Shown: positions 1 through 9,189, counted from the stretch's first letter. The stretch is 64,000 bases of DNA from Phocaeicola intestinalis (GCF_014837065.1 NZ_JACSPP010000006.1:52501-116500), one strand, 5' to 3'. Notes: a model not told the origin generated them from the sequence alone. Made by a program: numbers and translations.

Positions 1-2
1 CT

Positions 3-608
3 GTCTACAAAGGACGTGTGGCACCTGTCGCCTTGCAACGCATGAAACGTCTGAAGGCCAGCGGCTCACCGGTAATATTGGTCGTCGTTTATGGCAACCG
101 TGCCTATGAAGACGCACTGGTAGAATTGCGGGATATGGCTATCGAATTGGGATTTACGCCTCTGTCCGCAGGTGCTTTTATCGGAGAGCACAGCTACAGC
201 ACGCCGCAACGGCCGATAGCAGCAGGCAGACCCGATGCCGATGATTTGTACCAGGCAATGCAGTTCGGCAAAGACAGTTTGTCGAAGCTGGAACGAACAA
301 ATCTGCCGGTCCCTGCGTTTTATATCAAGGGAAATGTTCCATATAAACCTTTTATTACAGGAACACCTTCGGCTCCGGTTTGTAACGAAAACTGTTTTGT
401 ATGCGGAGAATGTGTGGAAGTATGTCCTACCCATGCTATCCGTATCAGTCCGGACGGTACCAGCATCGAGACTGATGTGAATCGCTGCATCCGTTGTTGT
501 GCTTGCGTAAAAGTTTGCCCGAACGGAGCACGTGTTTACGATAACCCCTTTGCTGCATTCCTGCATGAAAACTTCAGCGCAAGGCGTGAACCGGAATTGT
601 TCCTATAA
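3..608 (+). CDS. Flavodoxin-like / 2x[4Fe-4S] ferredoxin fusion (EFR1-type), 5' end missing
   Basis: The reading frame is open from the first bases of the window, so the true start lies upstream; the internal GTG at 18 is not needed. The N-terminal part (VVVYGNRAYEDAL) looks like the end of a flavodoxin fold. The C-terminal part carries two CxxCxxCxxxCP clusters (CFVCGECVEVCP and CIRCCACVKVCP), each able to bind one [4Fe-4S] centre. Such fusions are cytoplasmic electron carriers in anaerobes; the partner cannot be told from the sequence. It ends 150 bp before mnmA, with no obvious terminator between them. Confidence 0.75.
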   Translation, partial: VYKGRVAPVALQRMKRLKASGSPVILVVVYGNRAYEDALVELRDMAIELGFTPLSAGAFIGEHSYSTPQRPIAAGRPDADDLYQAMQFGKDSLSKLERTNLPVPAFYIKGNVPYKPFITGTPSAPVCNENCFVCGECVEVCPTHAIRISPDGTSIETDVNRCIRCCACVKVCPNGARVYDNPFAAFLHENFSARREPELFL

Positions 609-759
609 GCAGACGCCTGTGCAGATAGGTGCGATGACAGGTGGAAATAGTTGGAACGTCCGTTGCATATATAATCAAAAAACATCCGCTTCCGGCTTCT
701 GACGGAGAGAAGCGGGGTATAACTCCTTAACTCCTTTAACTTCTAAAAAAGAACAAAAT

Positions 760-1905
760 ATGACAAAAGACAAACGGGTATTGGTGGGAATGAGCGGAGG
801 CATAGACAGCTCTGCTGCCTGCATCATGTTGCAAGAGCAAGGATATGAAGTGGTAGGTGTTACCATGCGCACATGGGACATCCCCTCACATTTTTCTTCC
901 CCCGATCAGGAACAACCCAATGAAATAATCGAAGCACAACACGTGGCTGCCCGTTTGGGTATCGAGCATCATGTCGCAGACGTGCGGGAAGAATTTCGAA
1001 AAGTCATCGTACAATACTTTATAGATGAATACATGAAAGGACGTACGCCCAATCCTTGTGTGCTTTGCAATCCATTATTCAAAGAACGCATCTTGTGCGA
1101 ATGGGCCGACCGTACCGGTTGTCAATGGATTGCTACAGGTCACTATTGCCGGTTGGAAGACCGGAATGGATTGCGTTACATCATTACAGGAGACGATCCG
1201 GTGAAAGACCAGTCGTATTTTCTTTGGAAGTTGCCGCAATCGATTTTAAAACGTATGCTGGTTCCTTTGGGTGGGATGACTAAGGAAGAAGTGCGCAATT
1301 ATCTTGCCGGCAAAGGATTCGAAGCTAAGGCACGTGGTGGGGAAAGTATGGAGATTTGTTTTATCGACAGAGATTACCGGGAGTTTCTGCGCGAGCATTG
1401 TCCCGATATTGACGAAAAGATAGGGCCAGGATGGTTTGTCGATAGCAAAGGAATGAAATTAGGACAGCACCAAGGGTTTGCTTATTATACAATCGGCCAG
1501 CGTAGGGGATTAGGAATCGCACTGGGCGAACCTGCATATGTATTGAAGATCAATCCGGAAAAAAATACGGTAATGCTGGGAAACGTTGAACAGCTAAAGA
1601 CGGAATACATGCTGGTAGAATCGCCCGAAACTCCCGATTTAAACGAGTTGCTTGCCTGCCCGAATTTATCTGTGCGTATCCGTTACCGGAGTCGTCCGAT
1701 ACCTTGCCAGGTAATCCTGTTGGATAACGGTTGCCTGTTGGTAAAATTCAATACCGAAGCCTCAGCTATCACGCCGGGACAATCTGCTGTGTTTTATGAT
1801 GCCAACCGGGTATTAGGCGGAGGGTTCATCGCATCGCAACAAGGAATCCGAAAGATTTCGGCAGAAAATAGTTATAAATTCGATAAAAAGAACGGACAGA
1901 TATGA
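760..1905 (+). CDS. mnmA: tRNA-specific 2-thiouridylase MnmA
   Basis: A 381-residue protein of normal family length. It makes the 2-thio group of s2U34 in Lys, Glu and Gln tRNAs, using ATP and a persulfide sulfur. Seen: the PP-loop ATP motif SGGIDSS at residues 12-18, the first catalytic Cys in NPCVLCN (Cys103), and the second in [14 protein letters not shown] (Cys200). These match the paired cysteines of MnmA. The C-terminal beta-barrel region follows. Bacteroides genomes often carry two mnmA copies; which one this is cannot be decided here. The start is the only ATG before the PP-loop. Confidence 0.95.
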   Translation: MTKDKRVLVGMSGGIDSSAACIMLQEQGYEVVGVTMRTWDIPSHFSSPDQEQPNEIIEAQHVAARLGIEHHVADVREEFRKVIVQYFIDEYMKGRTPNPCVLCNPLFKERILCEWADRTGCQWIATGHYCRLEDRNGLRYIITGDDPVKDQSYFLWKLPQSILKRMLVPLGGMTKEEVRNYLAGKGFEAKARGGESMEICFIDRDYREFLREHCPDIDEKIGPGWFVDSKGMKLGQHQGFAYYTIGQRRGLGIALGEPAYVLKINPEKNTVMLGNVEQLKTEYMLVESPETPDLNELLACPNLSVRIRYRSRPIPCQVILLDNGCLLVKFNTEASAITPGQSAVFYDANRVLGGGFIASQQGIRKISAENSYKFDKKNGQI

Positions 1906-2052
1906 AACAAAAGAAACTTTCTGTTTGTTTCCTATGTTAAAGAAAGACGATTAAATTTATAAAAAGCACCCCAAAAAAGTGCAAGCTATGCTTTTTTTTT
2001 ATATCTTTACTTTCGGTAAGCAATATCTGTATAACACAAAAATAAAAAGATT

Positions 2053-3159
2053 ATGAAACTAAGAAGAAACCTTACCGCACTCGTACTTGGATTAAGCACG
2101 ATTGCAGCGTTTGCCCAAAGCGGCAACACAGAGACACGCCAGATTAAAGAAGAAGGCAAAACCGTATTTAACCCGCACTGGTTTATGCAGGTTCAGGCCG
2201 GAGCCTCACACACCGTAGGAGAAGCCAAATTCGGAGATCTGATTTCTCCGGCAGCTGCACTGAATGTCGGATATCAGTTTACCCCCTTATGGGGATTGCG
2301 TGCCGGTCTGAGTGGCTGGGAAGCTAAAGGTGCGTGGGTAAGCCCTGAAACTATTTACAAGTATAATTATTTGCAGGGAAATGTAGATGCTACACTTGAC
2401 TTAAGTAATCTGTTCTGCGGTTACAATCCGACACGTTTCTTCAACGCGTATTTGTTCGGCGGTATTGGTGTGAACGGAGCATTCAACAACGATGAAGCCG
2501 TAGCCTTGAACGATGCCGGACACCGCTTGGAATATCTGTGGCGCGACAGCAAAGTAAATGTCGTAGGCCGTTTCGGCTTGGGCACGAACTTACGCATCAG
2601 CGACCATGTATTCTTCAACATCGAAGTGAATGCCAACACGATGTCTGATAAATACAATTCGAAGAAGGCAGGTAATTCCGACTGGCAGTTCAATGCTTTA
2701 GCTGGATTTACATTCAAATTCGGAAAAACTTATACAAAGACAGAACCTGTTTACTACGAGCCGACTCCTGTTCCTCCAACCCCAGAACCTGTAGTAGAAG
2801 AAAAGAAAGAAGAACCGGCTCCCGAACCTGTCGTTGTTCAACCGATGAAACAGAATATTTATTTTGTTATCAATTCATCCGAAATCCGCAATTCAGAACA
2901 GAGCAAAGTCAGTGCTCTTGCCGCTTACCTGAAAGAACACACTGACGCAAAAGTTTCATTGTGCGGATACGCTGACAAGAATACTGGAAATGCACGTATC
3001 AACAAGAAGTTATCAAAAGAACGTGCAGAAGCTGTAGCAGAAGCATTGAAAGCGCAAGGCATTTCGGCAGACCGTATTACCGTTGATTATAAAGGTGATA
3101 CCGTACAGCCGTTCTCTACTATGGAAGAAAACCGTGTGACGGTTTGTATTGCCGAATAA
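2053..3159 (+). CDS. OmpA-family outer membrane protein
   Basis: A 368-residue protein. Residues 1-22 are a Sec signal peptide ending in AFA-QS. An N-terminal domain of about 200 residues resembles an 8-stranded outer membrane barrel. A Pro/Glu-rich linker (PVPPTPEPVVEEKKEE) follows, then a C-terminal OmpA domain (about residues 265-368). The peptidoglycan-binding signature is visible: Asp in GYADKNTG and Arg in LSKERAEAV. It probably ties the outer membrane to the cell wall. The T-rich stretch at 1990-2008 contains TATCTTTA, a 7/8 match in the fixed positions to a Bacteroides -7 box. A strong terminator follows the gene. Confidence 0.9.
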   Translation: MKLRRNLTALVLGLSTIAAFAQSGNTETRQIKEEGKTVFNPHWFMQVQAGASHTVGEAKFGDLISPAAALNVGYQFTPLWGLRAGLSGWEAKGAWVSPETIYKYNYLQGNVDATLDLSNLFCGYNPTRFFNAYLFGGIGVNGAFNNDEAVALNDAGHRLEYLWRDSKVNVVGRFGLGTNLRISDHVFFNIEVNANTMSDKYNSKKAGNSDWQFNALAGFTFKFGKTYTKTEPVYYEPTPVPPTPEPVVEEKKEEPAPEPVVVQPMKQNIYFVINSSEIRNSEQSKVSALAAYLKEHTDAKVSLCGYADKNTGNARINKKLSKERAEAVAEALKAQGISADRITVDYKGDTVQPFSTMEENRVTVCIAE

Positions 3160-3182
3160 AAACTATTCATTTTCTTAATTAG

Positions 3183-3230
3183 ACTGTATCCTGTAGAAGT
3201 TATTACCTTTCTACAGGATACAGTTTTTTT
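3183..3230 (+). terminator. Rho-independent terminator after the OmpA-family gene
   Basis: Perfect 14-bp stem (3183-3196 pairs with 3211-3224), loop of about 14 nt, then a run of T. It lies 24 bp after the OmpA stop codon. Confidence 0.9.
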
Positions 3231-3246
3231 ATACTTGCAGTAAGTC

Positions 3247-4359
3247 ATGGGAATCTTATTGTGTAAAAGAAAACTGAAAAATGGGCGCATTTCGCTCTAT
3301 TTGGACTGTAATGTTGAAGGAAAACGTTATAAAGAGAACCTGGGCATCACCCTAGAAGCACCTGTAAGCAAGGAAATACGTCAGGCAAATTGTGCCAAAT
3401 TGCAATTGGCTAAACTTTTACGTGCACAACGTGAAATCGATTATCTCCACAATCACTATTGGGCGAAACTGCCTCCATTATTTCACTCTCAGGTTAGAGA
3501 AGATGAAACGGCAGGCGAACCTTTACCCGACTTTTTCCTTGTATCGATAGGATACCTTAATATTTATCAGCCCAAAGATAGCCGTATGGTACAGGCTGCA
3601 TTTTCATACCTCCGTCAGTTTCATCCTGCTTCTTTGCCTGTGAACCATATTACACATAGCTTTTGTACACGGTTCTTTCGCTTTTTACAAGAAAGATTGC
3701 ATGGCAATACACCTGTCAATTACTTCAAGAAATTCAAAATGTGTCTGGATTATTGCGTAGAAGAAAACCTTCTGCCCTCTAATCCGGCAAAAGGCATCCG
3801 GCTGCCTCAATATAACGATGTGACTAAACAGATTTTGTCGCCTAAAGAACTGGTAAAACTTACTCTCACACCTTGTCGCAATCCGGAAGTGAAACGGGCT
3901 TTCCTGTTTTCGTGCCAAAGCGGATTGCGTTGGTGCGATATACAAGAATTGTGTTATAAGAATATAGACTTTGCACAACGCCATCTGATGTTGGTTCAAA
4001 AAAAAGTTGCAGGTCATTCACAAAAGCCTGTCTTGCATATCTATCTGAATGAAAATGCCATGAAACTGTTGCAGGAATCACAAGGTACTCCCGATGATTT
4101 CATTTTTCATCTTCCTTCCCATTCATATAGCTTGCGTATCATCAATGAATGGACCAGGCGTGCCGGATTGCGCAAACATATTTCTTTCCATTGTGCCCGC
4201 CATACCTTTATTACTTCCATTATGGCCAGGGGAGCAAGCATCAAGACAGCAGCTTCTTTGGCTGGACATTCCAGTACCAGGCATACGGAAAAATATATAC
4301 ACATCATCGATCAGCAGAAACAACAAGCGGTAGAAAGTCTTCCAGATCTTCCACTTTAA
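3247..4359 (+). CDS. Tyrosine recombinase, chromosomal
   Basis: A 370-residue site-specific recombinase with an N-terminal SAM-like arm/core-binding part and a C-terminal catalytic domain. Catalytic residues visible: Arg228 (SGLRWCD), His315 and Arg318 (FHCARHTF), His341 (AGHSST), and the nucleophile Tyr350 (EKYIHI). It therefore looks active. It is not the ICE integrase: it lies outside the element and belongs to the shorter Bacteroides recombinase group that includes DNA-inversion enzymes. No flanking inverted repeats that would prove an inversion substrate were found nearby. It starts 17 bp after the preceding terminator, so its promoter must lie in or around that hairpin. Confidence 0.85.
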   Translation: MGILLCKRKLKNGRISLYLDCNVEGKRYKENLGITLEAPVSKEIRQANCAKLQLAKLLRAQREIDYLHNHYWAKLPPLFHSQVREDETAGEPLPDFFLVSIGYLNIYQPKDSRMVQAAFSYLRQFHPASLPVNHITHSFCTRFFRFLQERLHGNTPVNYFKKFKMCLDYCVEENLLPSNPAKGIRLPQYNDVTKQILSPKELVKLTLTPCRNPEVKRAFLFSCQSGLRWCDIQELCYKNIDFAQRHLMLVQKKVAGHSQKPVLHIYLNENAMKLLQESQGTPDDFIFHLPSHSYSLRIINEWTRRAGLRKHISFHCARHTFITSIMARGASIKTAASLAGHSSTRHTEKYIHIIDQQKQQAVESLPDLPL

Positions 4360-4493
4360 AACAGATTAGGTTTTCAGTGCTATCGAAGCTTTTTCTTTGG
4401 GCAACTTTAACACCATGATAGGTAAGCCTTGTTAGAAAGTGAAGAATTTTGAAAAAAAGACATCAATTTCTCGGGAAATCAATCTTTTTTATA

Positions 4494-4501
4494 TACATTT
4501 G
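4494..4501 (+). promoter_or_regulatory. Bacteroides -7 box for the 4534 gene
   Basis: TACATTTG fits TAnnTTTG exactly and lies 32 bp before the start codon. A clear TTTG at the -33 position is not seen (TTTC lies 23 bp upstream), so the call rests mainly on the -7 box. Confidence 0.45.
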
Positions 4502-4533
4502 TGCCATGTAATAAATAAATTTAATACGAGTTT

Positions 4534-4968
4534 ATGAATGAACTGAAAGTAAGCCTTAAAAGAATAGCCGAAGATGGCTTTACCCGCAACGACGAAATAT
4601 TGGCAGACGAATCAAAAACATTGATTCCTCAGATGGGGTTCGAGTTGCTTTCTGATATTAATAAAAACATGTTGACCATTGTAGCGCATGTCGGTTATGT
4701 TACTCCTGCAAAGGAAGTTGGAGCAGCGTTACGCTTCCGATTCTCGCTAGAAGTGGACAGTTTGAGTAATCTGGAATATGTTACCAATCCGCAAAAGGGT
4801 ACCCATCAATATAAGTTCCCTAATGGTTTCATCGAAGCAGTCCTTACCGATGTGTATGCTACTGCCCGTATACTGATAGCACAAAAACTGAGAGGTACAC
4901 GTCTTGAAAACATTTACTTACCTTTTGGAGGTGCGGGCAGTTTGGTTCGCATGATGCAGAAGAAATAA
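4534..4968 (+). CDS. Conserved hypothetical protein
   Basis: 144 residues, no signal peptide or membrane segment, so probably cytoplasmic. Product not recognised. The sequence alternates predicted beta strands (MLTIVAHVGYVT, AALRFRFSLEV) with a C-terminal helix (VLTDVYATARILIAQKL) and ends in a glycine-rich stretch (LPFGGAGSLV). It has its own promoter-like box and is followed by a strong terminator, so it is probably monocistronic. No function is assigned. Confidence 0.6.
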   Translation: MNELKVSLKRIAEDGFTRNDEILADESKTLIPQMGFELLSDINKNMLTIVAHVGYVTPAKEVGAALRFRFSLEVDSLSNLEYVTNPQKGTHQYKFPNGFIEAVLTDVYATARILIAQKLRGTRLENIYLPFGGAGSLVRMMQKK

Positions 4969-4993
4969 GATAAATCTTTTTCTATAAGACAAT

Positions 4994-5040
4994 AGCAGGA
5001 GACATAAACATTCGAATACTGTTATGCCTCCTGCTTTTTT
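4994..5040 (+). terminator. Rho-independent terminator
   Basis: AGCAGGAG at 4994-5001 pairs with CTCCTGCT at 5028-5035. An inner extension (CATAA / TTATG) lengthens the stem, and six T follow. Confidence 0.85.
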
Positions 5041-5323
5041 AGCGCACCCATACTTGTCAAATTATTTTGATAAGATATCTTTTTTCTCCGACTCAACTAT
5101 CCGACTATTTAATCGGCACATTTTCGGCACATTTTGTTGTCAACTTCGCATGTGTAAATATCTAAACTTTTATTTATCAATTAATTAGCTCATTCCGCAC
5201 TTGTAGCCGGCGCGGCGACTGACGGGGCTTTCCGCCCGTGCTCTCCAGAATATAGTTGTACTTGTAAAGGCTTGAGTTAGAACGATTTGAGTTTTTTAAT
5301 TTATAAATTAAATTTAATTTGTT
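5041..5323. other. Intergenic leader region of the lipoprotein gene
   Basis: No gene seen. The left half is AT-rich. Around 5210-5240 there is an unusually GC-rich patch that can form a hairpin (ACGGG with CCCGT). The last 40 bp before the start codon are almost pure A/T. No convincing TAnnTTTG box was found, so the promoter is unresolved; the GC-rich hairpin may be part of a long 5' untranslated region. Confidence 0.4.
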
Positions 5324-6529
5324 ATGAGAAAAAAGTATTTAAGTGCACTGCTGTTCGGAGCGCTTTTGTTCGCTTCAACAGGAACTTTTACCTCTTGTAA
5401 GGATTATGATGATGACATCAATAACCTGCAACAGCAAATCACTTCTAACAAGGATGCAATCGCAGCCTTGCAGAAGCTGGTAGGCGAAGGCAAGTGGGTA
5501 TCATCGGTTACTCCTATCGAAAATGGTTTCACTGTAACCATGAACGACGGTACCACACAGAACATCACCGGTATCAACGGTGAAGACGGAAAACCGGGTA
5601 CTGTCATCACACTTGACCCCACTACCAACAACTGGGTCATTGACGGTGTAGACACTGGCGTTTGCGCTAAAGGTGAAAAAGGCGAACAAGGTGAACAAGG
5701 CGAGCAAGGTGAAGCTGGCGAACAAGGTCCTGCCGGTGAAGCTGGCGAACCGGGCAAGTCTCCTTACATCGACAAGGAAACAGGCAACTGGTTTGTTTGG
5801 GAATGGGACGAAGTTACAAGCGAATACAAGGCTGTTGACTCAGGCGTATACGCTGGCTCTACCCAGATTTATGTAGTAGAAAAAGATGGTTTCATCGAAC
5901 TGAACGTAGACGGAACTGCTTACTTGTTGCCTACTACTTCGGACGCTTATACAGTGGAAGCTCCGGCTGACCAAGTTAAGGTCGAATTTGAAACAGCTGA
6001 GTGGACTGAGTGGAATTCTAATAATGCAGACGCAAAGACATTGCTGAAACAATTCCCGGAATTAGCAGAAATCAAGAAAGATGCAGTTGTAAAACAAGGT
6101 GGAAAATTACCTTTGATTGTAACGCCAGCCAGCATAGAATTGGATGATCAATATACTTATTCATTAGTAAACTTGAAAGGTGAAACGGCCGAAATTACGG
6201 TTTCTTCTCCTGTAAAAGGATTGCCGGAAGGCTTGGAATGGGAGAATGATGGTAAATTGGTATCACGTTCTGCAGACGCAAGTTCTTGCTTGTGGACATT
6301 GAATGTAGATCCGGCTAAGGCTTCTATTAGATGGAATTTGGAAGACCTTAAATTCTCGGCTGTCCAGTTGGATAATTTCTTAAGTGGCAATGTAAAACTC
6401 ACCGCAACAAGAGAAAAAGATGATAAGAAGTATGTAGCTTACAATGGTTCGATTACATGGTATAATGCAAACGGTCAAGAAACTATTTATTCAAGTTTCG
6501 CAAGTTCAACTTGCAGCTTTTTCATATAA
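5324..6529 (+). CDS. DUF4988/PL29-N-type lipoprotein with collagen-like repeat, apparently truncated
   Basis: The reading frame codes for 401 residues. A lipoprotein signal ends in the lipobox FTSC, so it should be lipid-anchored outside the cytoplasm. A short coiled coil follows (NNLQQQITSNKDAIAALQKLV), then the domain found at the N-terminus of PL29-type and other Bacteroides surface proteins. Residues about 117-145 form a collagen-like run of Gly-Glu-X triplets (GEKGEQGEQGEQGEAGEQ). The last residues (STCSFFI) look unrelated to the preceding beta-rich domain, and the ICE begins here, so the natural C-terminus has probably been replaced by a few ICE-encoded codons. The rest of the gene would lie beyond the right end of the ICE. 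Confidence 0.7.
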   Translation: MRKKYLSALLFGALLFASTGTFTSCKDYDDDINNLQQQITSNKDAIAALQKLVGEGKWVSSVTPIENGFTVTMNDGTTQNITGINGEDGKPGTVITLDPTTNNWVIDGVDTGVCAKGEKGEQGEQGEQGEAGEQGPAGEAGEPGKSPYIDKETGNWFVWEWDEVTSEYKAVDSGVYAGSTQIYVVEKDGFIELNVDGTAYLLPTTSDAYTVEAPADQVKVEFETAEWTEWNSNNADAKTLLKQFPELAEIKKDAVVKQGGKLPLIVTPASIELDDQYTYSLVNLKGETAEITVSSPVKGLPEGLEWENDGKLVSRSADASSCLWTLNVDPAKASIRWNLEDLKFSAVQLDNFLSGNVKLTATREKDDKKYVAYNGSITWYNANGQETIYSSFASSTCSFFI

Positions 6530-6540
6530 AGTTATAACAA
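6490..6540. other. Probable left ICE junction (attL), position approximate
   Basis: Coding sense of the host lipoprotein fades here and the IntDOT-type integrase starts 315 bp later, as at the left end of CTnDOT. A 15-bp palindrome (GCAAGTT-C-AACTTGC, 6500-6514) sits at the break and could be inverted core sites around the 7-bp crossover. No exact GTAnnTTTGC core was found, so the boundary is inferred. Confidence 0.35.
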
Positions 6541-6854
6541 AAAAGTGAGATGCGGAAGAATATGGTAATAGATTTGATTTACAGGGGTTTCATTTAATCT
6601 GCCAATTATTCCGAAAGCCATTACAATCCTTGCCGAAGCCAAATCAAGACACCGCTGCGTTACTTGTTCGTAACCACGCCAAACAGGTGACGAAATGGGT
6701 ATGAATGGCAAAACAAGGCGTTATGATATAGTGAGTTACTGACAACTCACACAACAAATCCGGTTACGGAAAAAGATTGCGCCGTTCTTCCGTGTTCTGC
6801 GTATCAAAGGAGAACTCTTCACCGACTAATTTTGAACCCAAAAAGTTAAAGACG
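6541..6854. other. ICE left-end non-coding region with integrase promoter
   Basis: No gene seen. In CTnDOT the corresponding region holds integrase arm-binding sites and the int promoter, and the same is expected here. No perfect -7 box was identified by eye. Confidence 0.4.
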
Positions 6855-8090
6855 ATGAAGAGTACATTTTCAGTTATCTACTACCTCAAGCGTCAGGTAG
6901 TGAAAAAGGACGGGACAGTTCCCGTCATGGGACGCATCACGGTGGACGGCAGCCAGACGCAGTTCAGTTGCAAACTGACCGTCGATCCCAAGCTGTGGGA
7001 CACCAAAGGCGGACGTGTCACGGGCAGAAGTACGGCAGCACTGGAAACGAACCGTATGCTTGACAAGATGCGTGTACGCATCAACAAGCACTATCAGGAA
7101 ATCATGGAACGTGACAACTTCGTCACGGCGGAGAAGGTAAAAAACGCTTTTCTCGGACTGGAACACCGCTATCACACTTTGATGCAGGTATTCCAGCAGC
7201 ACAACGAGGATTACGCCAAGCAGGTAGAGGCAGGCATGAAAGCCAAAGCCTCGTTTGTCAAATATAAGAGCGTTTACAAACACCTTCAAGAGTTCCTTTC
7301 CATCCGTTACCATGTAAAGGACATCGCATTGAAGGAACTTACTCCAGCCTTTATCTCTGACTTCGAGATGTTCCTGCGCACGGACAAGCACTGCCGTACC
7401 AATACCGTGTGGCAGTATGTCAGCCCGCTTAGGACTATGGTGTTCATCGCCATCAACAACGAATGGTTGACACGTGACCCGTTCAGGGAGTATGAAGCCA
7501 AGAAAGAGGAAACGACACGCAGCTTTCTGACAAAAGATGAGATCCACTTGCTAATGGACGCCAAATTGAAAAACGCCAAGCAGGAACTATACCGCGACCT
7601 CTATCTGTTCTGCACTTTCACCGGCCTGTCATTCGCAGATATGCGTAACCTGACGGAAGACAATATCCGCATCTATTTCGATGAACATGAATGGATAAAC
7701 ATCAACCGCCAGAAGACTGGCGTGGTGTCCAATATCCGCCTGCTCGACATAGCGAAACACATCATCGACAAATACCGTGGTCTGTGCGAAAACGGCAGGA
7801 TATTTCCCGTTCCGCATTACAATACCTGCCTGCAAGGAATCCGTGCCGTCGCCAAGCGTTGCGGCATCACCAAGCATATCACATGGCATCAAAGCCGACA
7901 TACGGCAGCCACGACGGTGTTCCTCTCCAACGGTGTACCCATCGAAACGGTAAGTTCCATGTTGGGACACAAGAGCATAAAGACAACGCAGATATACGCG
8001 AAAATCACCAAGGAGAAACTCAACCAAGACATGGAGAACCTTGCTGCGAAGTTGAACACGATTGAGGAATTTGCGGGTTGCACTATCTAA
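6855..8090 (+). CDS. int: IntDOT-type tyrosine integrase
   Basis: Starting at the ATG before KSTFSVIYYLKRQ gives 411 residues, the length of IntDOT; the frame stays open further upstream but that part is not integrase-like. It carries out integration and excision of the ICE. Catalytic residues: Ser259 where other tyrosine recombinases have the first Arg (TGLSFADM), Arg285 and Lys287 (NRQKTG), His345 and Arg348 (WHQSRHT), His372 (LGHKS), and nucleophile Tyr381 (QIYAKI). The Ser259 substitution is a known hallmark of IntDOT. The next gene starts 11 bp downstream and is probably co-transcribed. Confidence 0.95.
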   Translation: MKSTFSVIYYLKRQVVKKDGTVPVMGRITVDGSQTQFSCKLTVDPKLWDTKGGRVTGRSTAALETNRMLDKMRVRINKHYQEIMERDNFVTAEKVKNAFLGLEHRYHTLMQVFQQHNEDYAKQVEAGMKAKASFVKYKSVYKHLQEFLSIRYHVKDIALKELTPAFISDFEMFLRTDKHCRTNTVWQYVSPLRTMVFIAINNEWLTRDPFREYEAKKEETTRSFLTKDEIHLLMDAKLKNAKQELYRDLYLFCTFTGLSFADMRNLTEDNIRIYFDEHEWININRQKTGVVSNIRLLDIAKHIIDKYRGLCENGRIFPVPHYNTCLQGIRAVAKRCGITKHITWHQSRHTAATTVFLSNGVPIETVSSMLGHKSIKTTQIYAKITKEKLNQDMENLAAKLNTIEEFAGCTI

Positions 8091-8101
8091 AAAGAGAAGC
8101 C

Positions 8102-8464
8102 ATGACACGAGGAATCATCATCATAGAGGACAAGATGGTCAGCGTAACCGGTAACGATGTTTGGATGACCGCCGGAGAAATCGCAGGACTGTTCCACACG
8201 GGAGTCCCGACAGTGAACGCCACCATCAAAGCCATCCGCAAGTCGGACGTGCTGAACGATTACGAGGTATGCCGTTACATACAACTTGAAAACGGTCTGT
8301 ACGCGGATGTCTATTCAATTGAAATCATCATCCCCATTGCCTTCAGGCTGAACACCTACTGCACCCACGTGTTCCGTACATGGTTAGTTGGCAAAGCACT
8401 ATCTAAGGAAAAGCGGCAGGCATACGTGATGTTCATACAGAACGGCAAAGCCGGGTATTGTTGA
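8102..8464 (+). CDS. Small RhuM-like putative DNA-binding protein
   Basis: 120 residues from the ATG at 8102; an in-frame start at 8078 would overlap int. The middle part (MTAGEIAGLFHTGVPTVNA) reads as a helix-turn-helix of the kind at the N-terminus of RhuM-like proteins. It follows int with an 11-bp gap and precedes a strong terminator, so int and this gene form an operon. A role in regulating int or excision is plausible but not shown by the sequence. Confidence 0.6.
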   Translation: MTRGIIIIEDKMVSVTGNDVWMTAGEIAGLFHTGVPTVNATIKAIRKSDVLNDYEVCRYIQLENGLYADVYSIEIIIPIAFRLNTYCTHVFRTWLVGKALSKEKRQAYVMFIQNGKAGYC

Positions 8465-8482
8465 ACACAAATATAGATAACT

Positions 8483-8527
8483 AAAAAGGAAACGGGCAAC
8501 TCCATCGGGGCTGTCCGTTTCCTTTTT
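8483..8527. terminator. Bidirectional terminator between convergent genes
   Basis: A perfect 13-bp stem (8483-8495 with 8515-8527) with A-runs on the left and T-runs on the right, so it works for the rightward int operon and the leftward helix-turn-helix genes. Confidence 0.92.
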
Positions 8528-8543
8528 CATTTTCTTGTCTTCT

Positions 8544-8849
8544 TTATCCCAACGGCTTGCGGTAATTTGCTTCTAACAGTTCGCGAAGTCCCGATTCGGG
8601 ATAAAGTACCTTGCCCGCCAAGAGGATAAAGGGTAGTACCCTGTTGTTGCGGTACTCCTGCAAGGTACGGCGGCTCACACGGAGCAAGTCTGCCACTTCC
8701 TTGTCCGTCAGGTAACGCTCCCCATCCAGCGGCGGACGGTAGCCTTCCAAAAACGTGGAGAGCCATCTGGAACCTTTGCGCATATTCTGCACCACGGTGG
8801 CAATCGGCTCGTCCTCCATCGTGAGGATTTCATCGTTCTCGTTCATCAT
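8544..8849 (-). CDS. Helix-turn-helix (excisionase/MerR-like) protein
   Basis: 101 residues from the first ATG (8849); the longer frame would need a TTG. It contains a DNA-binding helix-turn-helix of the excisionase/Mlr type (LTDKEVADLLRVSRRTLQEY, about residues 48-67) followed by a wing (NNRVLPFILLAGKVLYPES). Second gene of a leftward pair with the 8884 gene. Related in layout to the Xis2c/Xis2d-like genes transcribed in the opposite direction, so it is probably another recombination directionality or regulatory protein. Confidence 0.75.
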   Translation of the reverse strand: MMNENDEILTMEDEPIATVVQNMRKGSRWLSTFLEGYRPPLDGERYLTDKEVADLLRVSRRTLQEYRNNRVLPFILLAGKVLYPESGLRELLEANYRKPLG

Positions 8850-8883
8850 AACTTCGGATTCAGTGGATTGTAAATAAATCAAT

Positions 8884-9189
8884 TTATTTGCCGCCGGGAT
8901 AAAGCGTGCCGATAAGCGGAATCAGCCGTTTGACCTCCTCCGGCTTGTAATAGAACCTGCGGTTTATCTGCGAATAGCCGATAAGCCTCCTGTCACGTAA
9001 CGCCTGTAATGTGCGCGGGCTGATTCTCAACTGCCCGCAGACCTCCTCGCCCGTGAGCCATCTTTCCAGCCTCCTGCCGTCGCCCTTGCTTCTCAGGGCG
9101 GCGACTTTCTCCGAGAGGGCGTTGAATGACGCCAGCATCATCTCGAAGGTCTTTTTCTCGATAGATACGATTTCCATATTCAAATACAT
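8884..9189 (-). CDS. Helix-turn-helix (excisionase-like) protein
   Basis: 101 residues (or 97 from an internal ATG at 9177). A short N-terminal coiled coil (MMLASFNALSEKVAALR) precedes a helix-turn-helix (LTGEEVCGQLRISPRTLQAL) and wing. It is read leftward from a region where the minus strand carries TACCTTTG at 9203-9210, a perfect -7 box 14 bp before the start codon. The architecture is the same as in the neighbouring Xis2c/Xis2d-like proteins, which suggests gene duplication within the excision module. Confidence 0.78.
   Translation of the reverse strand: MYLNMEIVSIEKKTFEMMLASFNALSEKVAALRSKGDGRRLERWLTGEEVCGQLRISPRTLQALRDRRLIGYSQINRRFYYKPEEVKRLIPLIGTLYPGGK

Noticed and set aside
18..20. 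GTG at 18 as start of the first gene
   Set aside because: The frame is open to the window edge and the upstream codons continue the protein.
3247..4359. Chromosomal tyrosine recombinase as the ICE integrase or as part of a DNA inversion locus
   Set aside because: An IntDOT-type integrase is present inside the ICE, and no flanking inverted repeats were found to support an inversion region.
6777..6854. Upstream extension of int by 26 codons
   Set aside because: The added residues are not integrase-like, and the ATG at 6855 gives the 411 residues and the catalytic numbering of IntDOT.
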